A stretch of DNA of 64,000 bases from Streptomyces lanatus (lineage in GTDB: Bacteria > Actinomycetota > Actinomycetes > Streptomycetales > Streptomycetaceae): assembly GCF_014655715.1 (NCBI RefSeq), contig NZ_BNBM01000008.1, forward strand, positions 1 through 64,000, in the 5' to 3' direction. The position numbers were made by a program, and so were the translations under genes. The notes beneath the pieces are model-generated. The model did no database searches and was not told the DNA's origin. It was given only the letters and a program-made list of their open reading frames with translations. Within the stretch, counting starts at the first letter, position 1. Each line of letters starts with the position of its first letter. This document shows, in pieces, positions 24,590 to 32,596 of the stretch.

Positions 24590-24922
24590 ATGAAGAAGCG
24601 CAGCATGCTCGCCATCGCCTCCCTGGCCACCGGATTCGTCGTCGCGGCCGTCACGCCGTCCCACTCGGTCGAGAACTCCGGCGCGTCCGGCACCGGATCC
24701 CCCGCGGCCGGACTGCCCGGCACCACCGGTGGCCAGCTCAAGGCCGCAGGCCTGGACATGATGAACGGCAAGAAGCTCGGCGGCCTCGGCACCACCGCTC
24801 CGACCAAGCTTGCCGGGGTCAATGTGGACCAGGCCCTGGACACCTTCGGCGGCGCGATCAACCGCGAAACGGACCGGGCCGTGAACGACGCTCCGCATGG
24901 AAAGCACGGGAAGAAGGGCTGA
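24590..24922 (+). CDS. small secreted protein
   Basis: A 110-residue protein that starts with a clear signal peptide: KKR, then SMLAIASLATGFVVAAV, and a likely cut near SHS-VE. The mature part is Gly/Thr/Leu-rich without Cys or a catalytic motif, and ends in a basic tail rich in His and Lys. Similar short secreted proteins are common in Streptomyces, sometimes misnamed as ATP-binding; I cannot assign a role. It follows the TIGR01777 gene by 30 bp and a hairpin follows it. Confidence 0.75.
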   Translation: MKKRSMLAIASLATGFVVAAVTPSHSVENSGASGTGSPAAGLPGTTGGQLKAAGLDMMNGKKLGGLGTTAPTKLAGVNVDQALDTFGGAINRETDRAVNDAPHGKHGKKG

Positions 24923-24943
24923 CGAGCCCGCCGACCCGATCCC

Positions 24944-24984
24944 ACGGCGCCGTACCCCCGCGGTCGAGCGGAGGGCGGCGCCGT
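24944..24984 (+). terminator. hairpin after the small secreted protein gene
   Basis: ACGGCGCCG (24944-24952) pairs perfectly with CGGCGCCGT (24976-24984). The 23-nt loop holds a further partial GC stem. It begins 22 bp after the stop at 24922 and no T-run follows, which is common for terminators in high-GC actinobacteria. Confidence 0.55.
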
Positions 24985-25067
24985 CGTCATGCGCTCTCTA
25001 CGAGAACTGGTTTCCGTGGCAGTGTGGAGCGGGCAAGCCACAGGGGGCCAACAGAAGAGGGGGAAAC

Positions 25068-26108
25068 GTGATCGTCTGGATCAACGGCGCTTTCGGTGCG
25101 GGGAAGACCACCACCGCACGGGAACTGATCGAGCTGATCCCGAACAGCACGCTCTTCGACCCCGAGGTCATCGGCGGAGCACTCACCCACCTGCTCCCGC
25201 CCAAACACCTCACCGAGGTCGGTGACTTCCAGGACCTGCCGATCTGGCGCCGTCTCGTGATCGACACGGCTGCCGCACTGCACGCCGAGCTCGGTGGGAC
25301 CCTCGTGGTCCCCATGACCCTGCTGCGCCAGGAGTACCGCGACGAGATCTTCGGCGGCCTCGCCGCCCGCCGTATCACCGTCCAGCATGTGCTTCTCGCC
25401 CCGGCGGAAACGATCCTGCGCGAGCGAATAGCCGGGCGGGAGATCCCGCCCGACCTGCCCGACGGCGAGATCCGGATCCGACAGTGGTCGTACGACCACA
25501 TAGAGCCGTATCGCGCCGCGCTCGCCTCCTGGCTCACCGCCGACGCCCACCCGGTCGACAACAGCGGCCTGACGCCGTACGAGACCGCTGTCCGCATCGC
25601 CCAGGCGGTCGGCGACGGGACGATTCCCGTCTGCGACATCGTGCAGACGCCCGAGCCCACCGCCGAGACCCTCGCCGCGGGCGTCCTCCTCTTCGACGAG
25701 CAGGACCGGGTGCTGCTCGTCGACCCCACGTACAAGGCCGGCTGGGAGTTCCCCGGCGGTGTCGTCGAGCGTGGCGAGGCACCCGCGCGGGCGGGCATGC
25801 GCGAGGTCGCCGAGGAGACGGGGATACGGCTCGACGACGTACCGCGTCTCCTGGTCGTCGACTGGGAGCGGCCCAAGCCGCCCGGGTACGGCGGCCTACG
25901 GCTCCTCTTCGACGGCGGCCGACTCGACTCCAAGGAGGCCGAACGCCTCCTGCTGCCCGGACCCGAGCTGCGCGACTGGCGCTTCGTCACCGAGGCCGAG
26001 GCTGCCGATCTGCTGCCGCCGGTGCGCTACGAGCGGCTGCGCTGGGCACTGCGGGCACGGGAGCGTGGCGCCGCGCTCTACCTGGAGGCGGGAATTCCGG
26101 CACCCTGA
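25068..26108 (+). CDS. P-loop kinase-like domain fused to a Nudix hydrolase
   Basis: A 346-residue two-domain cytosolic protein. Residues 1-190 form a small P-loop NTPase with Walker A GAFGAGKTT at 7-15 and a layout like TmrB or chloramphenicol-phosphotransferase-type kinases (LRQEYRDEIFGGL, then RERIAGREIP as a lid). Residues about 205-330 are a Nudix domain with a perfect box, G-x5-E-x7-REVAEETGI, in the stretch from GVVERGE to ETGI. The GTG start has AGGGGGAAAC upstream. Its last 122 bases overlap the end of the antisense kinase-like gene. The fusion suggests one part makes or senses a nucleoside phosphate that the other removes; unproven. Confidence 0.87.
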   Translation: MIVWINGAFGAGKTTTARELIELIPNSTLFDPEVIGGALTHLLPPKHLTEVGDFQDLPIWRRLVIDTAAALHAELGGTLVVPMTLLRQEYRDEIFGGLAARRITVQHVLLAPAETILRERIAGREIPPDLPDGEIRIRQWSYDHIEPYRAALASWLTADAHPVDNSGLTPYETAVRIAQAVGDGTIPVCDIVQTPEPTAETLAAGVLLFDEQDRVLLVDPTYKAGWEFPGGVVERGEAPARAGMREVAEETGIRLDDVPRLLVVDWERPKPPGYGGLRLLFDGGRLDSKEAERLLLPGPELRDWRFVTEAEAADLLPPVRYERLRWALRARERGAALYLEAGIPAP

Positions 26109-27135
26109 CCCAGGACGCCGCAGGCAGCGGCGTCAGCCTGCTCTCCTCCTGGAACCTCCTGCTGAACGAGTCCATGGCGGCAGCCGTCCGCGCATGCCGT
26201 GCGATCAGCGCGGCGGCGGCCTCTGGGATGCCCTCGGGCCGGGCACCGTCGGCGCAGGCGCGGATGAATTCCGACCGCTCGTCGCCGCGGTGGCCGTACA
26301 ACTCGGTCACGAGCCAGAGGACCAGGTACAGGGAGGTGTACCAGTGGTCGTAGCCGCGGTGTCGGTCGAAGTAGTCGCGCTCGGGCGGCGTGAGACGGAA
26401 ACGGGAGGAGAGGGCGAGGCCGTAGTCCGTGAGGTAGAGGCGGCGGCCGTCGGTGAGGACGTTCCCGAAGTGGGCGTCCATGTGCAGGAGTCCGTGCGCG
26501 TGGAGGAAGTCGGTGACGGCCGCCAGTCCCGCCTCCACCAGTCGGCAGCCGCCCTCCGCCTCCCCGGCGGCGAGCCGATCTCGGAGCCAGTCATGCAGCG
26601 TCTGCGGGACGTACTCCAGGAACAGCGCGATGCTCGCGGAAGCCGTCCGCAACGCCTCGATGCGTCGACGCGGCCCGGGGCCGCCGCCCCAGTACGCCAC
26701 GGCCCTCTCCACGTCGGCCAGTTCGGTCGGGAGGAGGTGCTCGGACTCGGGCAGGACCCGCCAGTGGTGCATCAGCGGGAAGCCTGAGAACGCGTCCGCC
26801 AGCACCCAGTTGGTGGTCATCTCGTGCACCGCGAGCTCCCGCCAGGCGCCCAGACCCGGGCTCGGGATGTCGCCGATGCCGTAGTGGCAGTACGGCGGCA
26901 TCCCGAAGAGGTCGGCGGTGGAGCGGAGGTTCTGGGGGTGCCGCTCGATGTCGGTGAGTGGCACCCGCTTCACGAAGACCCGTCTGCCGGCCACCTCGAC
27001 CAGCGTCGAGCGGCCGCCCACACCTGTGCCGAGCGGTGTGCCCGAGGTCACCAGGTTCGCCAGCTCGCGGTCGGAGAGCCGGGCGAGAGTGGTGGCGATG
27101 TCGGTGTGGGCGGTGCGGCGCGAGGTGCGGGTCAT
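25987..27135 (-). CDS. protein/small-molecule kinase-like protein
   Basis: A 382-residue kinase-fold protein. The beta-3 Lys is in RVFVKRVPL (about residue 56), the catalytic loop reads LLHMDAHFGNVL with the Asp and Asn, and the metal site is LTDYGLA, a DYG in place of DFG, so it is probably active. FLEYVPQTLHDWL marks the hinge. The HxDxHxxN form is shared by aminoglycoside/choline-type and eukaryotic-type kinases, so the substrate may be a protein or a metabolite. The last 50 residues, Pro/Ala/Arg-rich, are encoded opposite the end of the Nudix fusion. It starts 25 bp after the M20 peptidase gene on the same strand. Confidence 0.75.
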   Translation of the reverse strand: MTRTSRRTAHTDIATTLARLSDRELANLVTSGTPLGTGVGGRSTLVEVAGRRVFVKRVPLTDIERHPQNLRSTADLFGMPPYCHYGIGDIPSPGLGAWRELAVHEMTTNWVLADAFSGFPLMHHWRVLPESEHLLPTELADVERAVAYWGGGPGPRRRIEALRTASASIALFLEYVPQTLHDWLRDRLAAGEAEGGCRLVEAGLAAVTDFLHAHGLLHMDAHFGNVLTDGRRLYLTDYGLALSSRFRLTPPERDYFDRHRGYDHWYTSLYLVLWLVTELYGHRGDERSEFIRACADGARPEGIPEAAAALIARHARTAAAMDSFSRRFQEESRLTPLPAASWVRVPEFPPPGRARRHAPVPAVPSAAARSAPAAADRQPRPR

Positions 27136-27160
27136 GGAGTCATCCTCGGCGCCGCCCCCC

Positions 27161-28516
27161 TCAACTCGCCGCGTAATTGCCCAGGAACAGCGCCTCGGCG
27201 ACGGAAAGCCGCTCCAGTTCCTCCGGCGACACGCTCTCGTTCACCGCGTGGATCTGGGCCTCCGGCTCGCTCAGGCCGATGAGGAGGATCTCGGCGTGTG
27301 GGTAGAGGGCGGCGAGGGTGTTGCAGAGGGGGATCGAGCCGCCCTGGCCCGCGTACTGCATCTCCTGGCCGGGGTACGCCACCGCCATCGCGTCCGCCAT
27401 GGCCTGGTACGCCGGGCTGGTCGTGTCGGCTCGGAAGGCCTGGCCCTGGCCGATCTGTTCGGTGCGGACCCGGGCGCCCCACGGGGTGTGCGCCTCCAGG
27501 TGGGCCTGCAGCAGCTTGGTCGCCTCGACCGCGTCCACGCCCGGCGGCACCCGCAGGCTGACCAGGGCACGCGCGCTCGCCTGTACGGACGGGGTGGCGC
27601 CGATGACGGGCGGGCAGTCGATGCCGAGGACGGTGACGGCCGGGCGGGCCCAGATGCGGTCCGCGACCGTGCCGGAGCCGAGTAGTTCTACGCCTTCGAG
27701 GACCTTGGCGTCCGTACGGAACTGCTCCTCGTCGTACTGAAGACCCTGCCACGAGGGTCCGTCGCTCAGGCCGTCGACCGTCGTAGAACCGTCCTCCGCG
27801 CGGAGCGAATCCAGTACGCGGATCAGCGCGCCCAGCGCATCGGGCGCGGCACCGCCGAACTGGCCGGAGTGCAGATTGCCCGCCAGGGTATCGATCTGGA
27901 CGCGGACGAGGGTCATGCCGCGCAGGGTCGAGGTCACCGTCGGCAGGCCGACCCGGAAGTTGCCCGCGTCGCCGATGACGATGGTGTCGGCCTCCAGCAG
28001 GTCGGGGTGTTCCTCGGCGTACCGCTCCAGACCGCCCGTGCCCATCTCCTCCGAGCCCTCGGCGATCACCTTGATGTGGACCGGTATGCCGCCGTTGGCC
28101 TTCAGCGCGCGCAGGGCGAGCAGGTGCATGATCACGCCGCCCTTGCAGTCGGCGGCCCCGCGTCCGTACCAGCGGCCGTCGCGCTCGGTCAGTTCGAAGG
28201 GCGGGGTGCTCCAGGCGGCCTCGTCCAGCGGGGGCTGCACGTCGTAGTGGGCGTACAGCAGGACCGTCTTCGCGCCCTCGGGGCCGGGCAGGTAGCCGTA
28301 GACGGACTGGGTGCCGTCCGGGGTGTCCAGCAGCGCGACGTCCTCGAAGCCCTCGGCGCGCAGCGCGTCGGCGACCCAGCGGGCGGCGCCCTCGCTCTCG
28401 CTCTTCGGGAACTGGTCGAAGTCCGCCACCGACTTGAACGCCACCAGTTCGGTGAGTTCTGCCCGTGCCCTGGGCATCAGCGAGGCGACGGTCTCGGCGA
28501 CCGGATTCGACGACAT
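27161..28516 (-). CDS. M20 family dipeptidase
   Basis: A 451-residue cytosolic metallopeptidase of the M20 clan that hydrolyses dipeptides or related amides with a di-zinc centre. The zinc site is visible: His in LLYAHYDVQPP with the Asp two residues on, GRGAADCKGG with Asp, the EGSEEMGTGG pair with the catalytic Glu, and the final His in EPEAQIHAVNESV. The dimerisation domain begins near GMTLVRVQIDTL. The ATG at 28516 has AAGGAG seven bases upstream; a GTG two codons before is too close to it. It appears to lead an operon with the kinase-like gene. Confidence 0.9.
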   Translation of the reverse strand: MSSNPVAETVASLMPRARAELTELVAFKSVADFDQFPKSESEGAARWVADALRAEGFEDVALLDTPDGTQSVYGYLPGPEGAKTVLLYAHYDVQPPLDEAAWSTPPFELTERDGRWYGRGAADCKGGVIMHLLALRALKANGGIPVHIKVIAEGSEEMGTGGLERYAEEHPDLLEADTIVIGDAGNFRVGLPTVTSTLRGMTLVRVQIDTLAGNLHSGQFGGAAPDALGALIRVLDSLRAEDGSTTVDGLSDGPSWQGLQYDEEQFRTDAKVLEGVELLGSGTVADRIWARPAVTVLGIDCPPVIGATPSVQASARALVSLRVPPGVDAVEATKLLQAHLEAHTPWGARVRTEQIGQGQAFRADTTSPAYQAMADAMAVAYPGQEMQYAGQGGSIPLCNTLAALYPHAEILLIGLSEPEAQIHAVNESVSPEELERLSVAEALFLGNYAAS

Positions 28517-28649
28517 GGGCACGCTCCTTGTGGGTGCGACGTTGTACGTATGAGTGCTGTGATCCTCCCACAGCGGCCTGCGACGACGCCCGCCGTAGGA
28601 TGCGGGGGACAGCAGCGGACGGCGGCTTGATCAGGAGCAGTAGACCATC

Positions 28650-29888
28650 GTGAGCAGCGAGAACTCTTCGGCGGACGACGTGCAGCGGGTGTGGGACGTC
28701 GTCGTGGTGGGCGCGGGACCCGCGGGGGCCTCGGCCGCGTATGCGGCGGCGGTCGCCGGGCGGCGCGTGCTGGTGCTGGAGAAGGCGGAGCTGCCCCGCT
28801 ACAAAACCTGCGGCGGCGGCATCATCGGCCCCTCCCGCGACTCCCTCCCGCCCGGCTTCGAGCTGCCCTTCCGGGACCGGGTGCACGCGGTGACGTTCTC
28901 CAACAACGGCCGCTTCACCCGCACCCGCCGCTCCAAGCAGATGCTCTTCGGGCTGATCAACCGGCCCGAGTTCGACCAGCAGCTCGTCGAGCACGCCCAG
29001 AAGGCGGGCGCCGAACTGCGTACGGGTGTCACCGTGCAGCGCGTCGAGCAGCACGGCTCGGCGGTGCCGGACCGCCGTAGCGTCGCCGTCGTCCTGCAAG
29101 GCGGCGAGACGTTGCTCGCGCGGGCCGTGGTCGGCGCGGACGGCAGCGCCAGCCGGATAGGGGCGCATGTCGGGGTGAAGCTCGACCAGGTGGACCTCGG
29201 CCTGGAGGCGGAGATCCCGGTGCCGGACACGGTCGCCGAGGACTGGAAGGGGCGCGTCCTCATCGACTGGGGCCCGATTCCCGGCAGTTACGGCTGGGTG
29301 TTCCCCAAGGGCGACACCCTCACGGTCGGAGTGATCTCGGCGCGCGGCGAAGGCGCCGCCACCAAGCGGTACTTGGAGGAGTTCATCGGACGGCTCGGGC
29401 TCGCCGGGTTCGAACCGAGCATCTCCTCCGGGCACTTGACGCGCTGCCGTGCCGACGACTCGCCGCTGTCACGCGGGCGCGTGCTCGTCTGCGGTGACGC
29501 GGCCGGCCTCCTTGAGCCCTGGACGCGCGAGGGCATCTCGTTCGCGCTCAGGTCGGGGCGGCTCGCGGGGGAGTGGGCGGTCCGGATCGCCGAGGCGCAC
29601 GACGCGGTGGACACCCGGCGCCAGGCCCTGAACTACGCCTTCGCGGTCAAGGCGGGCCTCGGCGTCGAGATGAGCGTCGGCAAGCGGCTGCTGACGGTGT
29701 TCGAGCGCCGGCCCGGTCTCTTCCACGCGGCGCTGACCGGGTTCCGGCCGGCCTGGAAGGCGTTCATGGACATCGTCCGGGGCTCGACTTCGCTCGGCGA
29801 GATCGTCCGCGTCCACCCCATGGCCCAGCGCGCCCTGACCGCCATGGACCGCCGCGCGGAGCCCGTGGCCGACGACGTCACTTCTTGA
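28650..29888 (+). CDS. geranylgeranyl reductase family FAD-dependent oxidoreductase
   Basis: A 412-residue flavoprotein. FAD motif VVVGAGPAGASAAY at about residues 17-30, the family Cys-Gly-Gly in YKTCGGGII, the RPEFDQQLVEHAQKAGAEL helix with the second-glycine region VGADGSASRIG, and GDAAGLLEPWTREGISFALRSG near the flavin. Relatives saturate polyprenyl chains such as those of menaquinone or phytyl groups; in actinobacteria a menaquinone reductase role is common. A ribosome site AGGAG sits 13 bases before the GTG start, rather far. Its stop overlaps by 11 bp the end of the deazaflavin reductase gene. Confidence 0.88.
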   Translation: MSSENSSADDVQRVWDVVVVGAGPAGASAAYAAAVAGRRVLVLEKAELPRYKTCGGGIIGPSRDSLPPGFELPFRDRVHAVTFSNNGRFTRTRRSKQMLFGLINRPEFDQQLVEHAQKAGAELRTGVTVQRVEQHGSAVPDRRSVAVVLQGGETLLARAVVGADGSASRIGAHVGVKLDQVDLGLEAEIPVPDTVAEDWKGRVLIDWGPIPGSYGWVFPKGDTLTVGVISARGEGAATKRYLEEFIGRLGLAGFEPSISSGHLTRCRADDSPLSRGRVLVCGDAAGLLEPWTREGISFALRSGRLAGEWAVRIAEAHDAVDTRRQALNYAFAVKAGLGVEMSVGKRLLTVFERRPGLFHAALTGFRPAWKAFMDIVRGSTSLGEIVRVHPMAQRALTAMDRRAEPVADDVTS

Positions 29889-30327
29889 CGGTGATCCGGA
29901 AGACCGGGTGGTCCTGGGCCGCCGCGACGATCTCCTCGTCGGAGGACTTCGCGGTGACCCCGTTGAAGTACTGGTTGACCTCCCAGCCCCACTTCTCCAG
30001 ATAGGTCCGCAGGATCGGGAGCTTCTCCTCGTCGGGAAGCTCCACCGCGGAGAACTCACGCACCTTGCGGCCGACCCGCAGCTCCCCGCCACCGGCTGCC
30101 CGCATATTGCGCACCCACTGGGAGTGGCCGCGCGCCGAGACGAGGTACTGCGCGCCGTCGTGGGTGTGCGGGTTGACCGGAACGCGCTGCATCTTGCCGC
30201 TCTTGCGGCCCCGTACGGACATCTCCGCGGTACCGGCGATGCTGAGGCCGTGCCGGGCCAGCCAGCCGATGACGTTGTTGAAGCGGACGTTGAGCGGGCT
30301 GCCCTTGAGGTAGTACGGCGATGACAT
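29878..30327 (-). CDS. F420 (deazaflavin)-dependent nitroreductase family protein
   Basis: A 149-residue split-barrel protein of the Ddn/FDOR-A type, expected to bind reduced F420 and reduce quinones or xenobiotics. Family marks are the N-terminal helix FNNVIGWLARHGLS, the strand MSVRGRKSGKMQRVPVNP, YLVSARGHSQWVRNMRAAGGGELRVG for the cofactor, and VNQYFNGVTAKSSDEEIV. The ATG at 30327 is within a GGGGG-rich site. The divergent TetR gene and its operators suggest induction by a small molecule. Confidence 0.9.
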   Translation of the reverse strand: MSSPYYLKGSPLNVRFNNVIGWLARHGLSIAGTAEMSVRGRKSGKMQRVPVNPHTHDGAQYLVSARGHSQWVRNMRAAGGGELRVGRKVREFSAVELPDEEKLPILRTYLEKWGWEVNQYFNGVTAKSSDEEIVAAAQDHPVFRITVKK

Positions 30328-30349
30328 GGTGACCCCCGGATGAGTTTGA

Positions 30350-30416
30350 GAGAGCACTGCTCTCGCTTGAGAGCAGTGTGCACGAGAATGCCGCTTCCAT
30401 GCAAGAGCAGTGCTCT
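30350..30416. promoter_or_regulatory. TetR operators between the deazaflavin reductase and TetR genes
   Basis: GAGAGCA-c-TGCTCTC (30350-30364) is a perfect 15-bp palindrome, and AGAGCA-g-TGCTCT (30404-30416) a second perfect one. Their centres are 53 bp apart, five turns. A third half-site GAGAGCA stands at 30369-30375. Two sites between divergent genes, one of which encodes a TetR protein, make autoregulation very likely. Confidence 0.75.
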
Positions 30417-30458
30417 CGATTGTGTGCACCGCTCTCTTTTCATGGGAGACTGCCTCAC

Positions 30459-31196
30459 ATGAGCAGTAGCAGTAGCGGTAGCAGTGGAAGTCGCATCGCA
30501 CAGGGCGCCCGTGCCCGCGCCAGGATGGAAGTCACCGCGGCCATCAAGGACGAGGCCCGGAGACAGCTCGCCGCCGAGGGCGCCGCCAAGCTCTCGCTGC
30601 GCGCCGTGGCCCGCGAACTCGGCATGGTCTCCTCCGCGCTCTACCGCTACTTCCCCAGCCGGGACGACCTGCTGACCGCTCTCATCATCGACGCGTACGA
30701 CTCCGTCGGCGAGAGCGCGGAGGCGGCGCACGCCGAGGCCGTGGACGCGGAGGCCGGGCCCGTGCGGCGATGGGTGGCGGTGGCGGAGGCCGTACGTGGC
30801 TGGGCGCTGCGGCATCCGCACGAGTACGCGTTGATCTACGGCTCGCCCGTGCCGGGGTATGTCGCGCCCCAAACCACGGTGCCGCCCGCCTCCCGCGTCG
30901 GGCTCCTCCTCATCGGCATCGTGCGTGAGGCCCACCACGGCGGCGGTCTCGCCGAGTTGCCGCCGGTACCGGCCGAACTGGCACCCGAAGCCGAGCGCAT
31001 GGCTGCCGATCTCGCCCCCGACCTTCCGCCGGCGGCGGTCGCGGCCCTCGTCGCCGCGTGGGCGCAGCTCTTCGGGCTGGTGGGGTTCGAGCTGTTCGGG
31101 CAGTTCCACCGGGTCGTGGAGGACCGGGAACGGTTCTTTCGGCATGCGGTGGGTCGGCTGGCGTGTGGGGTGGGGCTGGTGGAGGCGGAGCGCTGA
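30459..31196 (+). CDS. TetR family transcriptional regulator
   Basis: A 245-residue regulator. After a Ser/Gly-rich N-terminal tail the HTH runs from AIKDEARRQLAAEGAAKLS through LRAVARELGMVSSALYRYFPSRDDLL (about residues 28-70). The C-terminal domain with WALRHPHEYALIYGSPVPGY and WAQLFGLVGFELFGQF belongs to the TetR_C group found in many Streptomyces repressors of oxidoreductases. The ATG at 30459 has GGGAG about 11 bases upstream. Two palindromic operators lie upstream. Its stop codon is inside a terminator hairpin. Confidence 0.9.
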   Translation: MSSSSSGSSGSRIAQGARARARMEVTAAIKDEARRQLAAEGAAKLSLRAVARELGMVSSALYRYFPSRDDLLTALIIDAYDSVGESAEAAHAEAVDAEAGPVRRWVAVAEAVRGWALRHPHEYALIYGSPVPGYVAPQTTVPPASRVGLLLIGIVREAHHGGGLAELPPVPAELAPEAERMAADLAPDLPPAAVAALVAAWAQLFGLVGFELFGQFHRVVEDRERFFRHAVGRLACGVGLVEAER

Positions 31197-31210
31197 GCGC
31201 TCAGCGCTTT
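31189..31210 (+). terminator. terminator hairpin overlapping the TetR stop codon
   Basis: AGCGCTGA (31189-31196) pairs with TCAGCGCT (31201-31208) around GCGC, and TTT runs through 31210. The stop TGA is the end of the left arm. Confidence 0.6.
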
Positions 31211-31216
31211 GCGGGA

Positions 31217-31270
31217 CGCGCCTCACATCGATACAGCCCTGCCCCCTGATCACAGCCCCGCCCCCTGATC
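31217..31270. repeat. dispersed intergenic repeat, copy B, with 19-bp tandem duplication
   Basis: ACAGCCCTGCCCCCTGATC (31233-31251) is followed directly by the same 19 bases with one C for T (31252-31270). It is preceded by CATCGAT, and the combination ATCGATACAGCCC resembles the core of the element at 42.9 kb (ATTGATACAGCCC). It fills most of the gap between the TetR and sensor kinase genes. Confidence 0.5.
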
Positions 31271-31341
31271 GCCGCCGTGTACTTCGGCGGGAGTACGCGT
31301 GATCGCCACGCGCGGGTGACGCCCCCGGCGGCCATCGCGTC

Positions 31342-31347
31342 TAGCGT
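31342..31347 (+). promoter_or_regulatory. -10 box TAGCGT of the two-component operon
   Basis: TAGCGT lies eight bases before the ATG at 31355, which has no ribosome site, so the histidine kinase mRNA is probably leaderless. A -35-like GTGACG at 31316-31321 is rather distant. Confidence 0.5.
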
Positions 31348-31354
31348 GGCGGAC

Positions 31355-32596
31355 ATGGATGAGCAGCAGGTACGTCGGGGCGGTGGTCCGCCGGCGTGGT
31401 GGCGGCATGGGCCGGCGTGGTGGGACCGGTGGGACGACGAGGGGCGTGCCCGTCGGTGGCCCTGGCCCTCCACCCTGCTGCTCACGTTCTTCGTGATGGG
31501 CGGGTCGACCTACGCGGCCCAGAACCAGCACGACCGGGAGGATCTCGACCCCTACGCCCGCGTCCTGCTGTTCGTGGCGACGGGACTGCTGCTGTGGCGC
31601 AAGCGGTACCCGGTGGCCGTCGCCTTCGGGACCTCGGTGGCCGCCCTGGTCTATCTGGGCGCCGGGTATCCCTATGGGCCGGTCTTCCTCGCCGTCGCCG
31701 TGGCCTGCTTCAACGCCATCGTCACCGGGCACCGCAAAGCCGCCTGGGCGGCGATCGGAGTGCTCTGGGCCGGGCACGCGCTGGTGGGCCACTGGCTGTA
31801 CCAGTGGCTGCCGCCGTCCGACGACCCGGCCGCGCCCTGGGGACAGGAGGGTGTGATCGCCGCCTGGGTCGCGGCGATCCTGGCGGTGTCGGAGCTGGCG
31901 AGGACGCGGCGCGAGCAGTGGGCCAAGGAGCGGGCCGAGCGGGCGCAGGCGGCGCGGCGGCGGGCCGACGAGGAGCGGCTGCGGATCGCCCGCGAACTGC
32001 ATGACGTCCTCGCGCACAGCATTTCCGTGATCAATGTGCAGGCAGGTGTGGGCCTCGCCCTCCTCGACTCCGATCCCGAGCAGGCGCGCAGCGCGCTCAC
32101 CACCATCAAGGCCGCGAGCAAGGAGGCGCTCGGCGAGGTCCGCCAGGTCCTCGACACCCTGCGCGCCCCCGGCGACGCACCCCGCGCCCCCGCCCCCGGC
32201 CTCGACCGTCTGCCCGAACTGGTGGAGCAGGCGGCGAGCGCAGGCCTCACCGTGGAGGTCGAGGGCGAGTCGCCCCGCCTCCCGCCCGGCACCGACCTCG
32301 CCGCCTTCCGGATCGTGCAGGAGGCGCTGACCAATGTCGTACGGCACTCCGGATCGCGGCATGCGCGCGTGCGCCTGGAGCAGGACGACGTCACGGCGCT
32401 ACGGTTGCGGATCGACGACGACGGTCCGGCGACCGGTGCCGACGCCGGCGGCAGCGGCAACGGACTCGCGGGAATGCGGGAGCGGGCGGCGGCGCTGGGT
32501 GGCACGATCGAGGCGGGTCCGCGCGACGACGGAGGGTTCCGGGTGCTGGCCGTACTGCCGTTGACGTCCGCCGCCGAGGTCAAGGAGGACCGGTGA
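31355..32596 (+). CDS. NarL-type sensor histidine kinase
   Basis: A 413-residue membrane kinase. Residues 1-170 hold several membrane helices (LLLTFFVMGGSTYAA, VLLFVATGLLLW, VAVAFGTSVAALVYLGA, VFLAVAVACF, AAWAAIGVLWAG, IAAWVAAILAVSEL) and no large external domain. The HisKA_3 phosphoacceptor His is in RIARELHDVLAHSISVINVQ, and the ATPase has the N box ALTNVVRHSG and the G box GNGLAGMRERA. It should phosphorylate the following regulator, whose GTG overlaps its stop. With no extracellular sensor domain it is likely to sense a membrane or envelope signal. Confidence 0.92.
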   Translation: MDEQQVRRGGGPPAWWRHGPAWWDRWDDEGRARRWPWPSTLLLTFFVMGGSTYAAQNQHDREDLDPYARVLLFVATGLLLWRKRYPVAVAFGTSVAALVYLGAGYPYGPVFLAVAVACFNAIVTGHRKAAWAAIGVLWAGHALVGHWLYQWLPPSDDPAAPWGQEGVIAAWVAAILAVSELARTRREQWAKERAERAQAARRRADEERLRIARELHDVLAHSISVINVQAGVGLALLDSDPEQARSALTTIKAASKEALGEVRQVLDTLRAPGDAPRAPAPGLDRLPELVEQAASAGLTVEVEGESPRLPPGTDLAAFRIVQEALTNVVRHSGSRHARVRLEQDDVTALRLRIDDDGPATGADAGGSGNGLAGMRERAAALGGTIEAGPRDDGGFRVLAVLPLTSAAEVKEDR

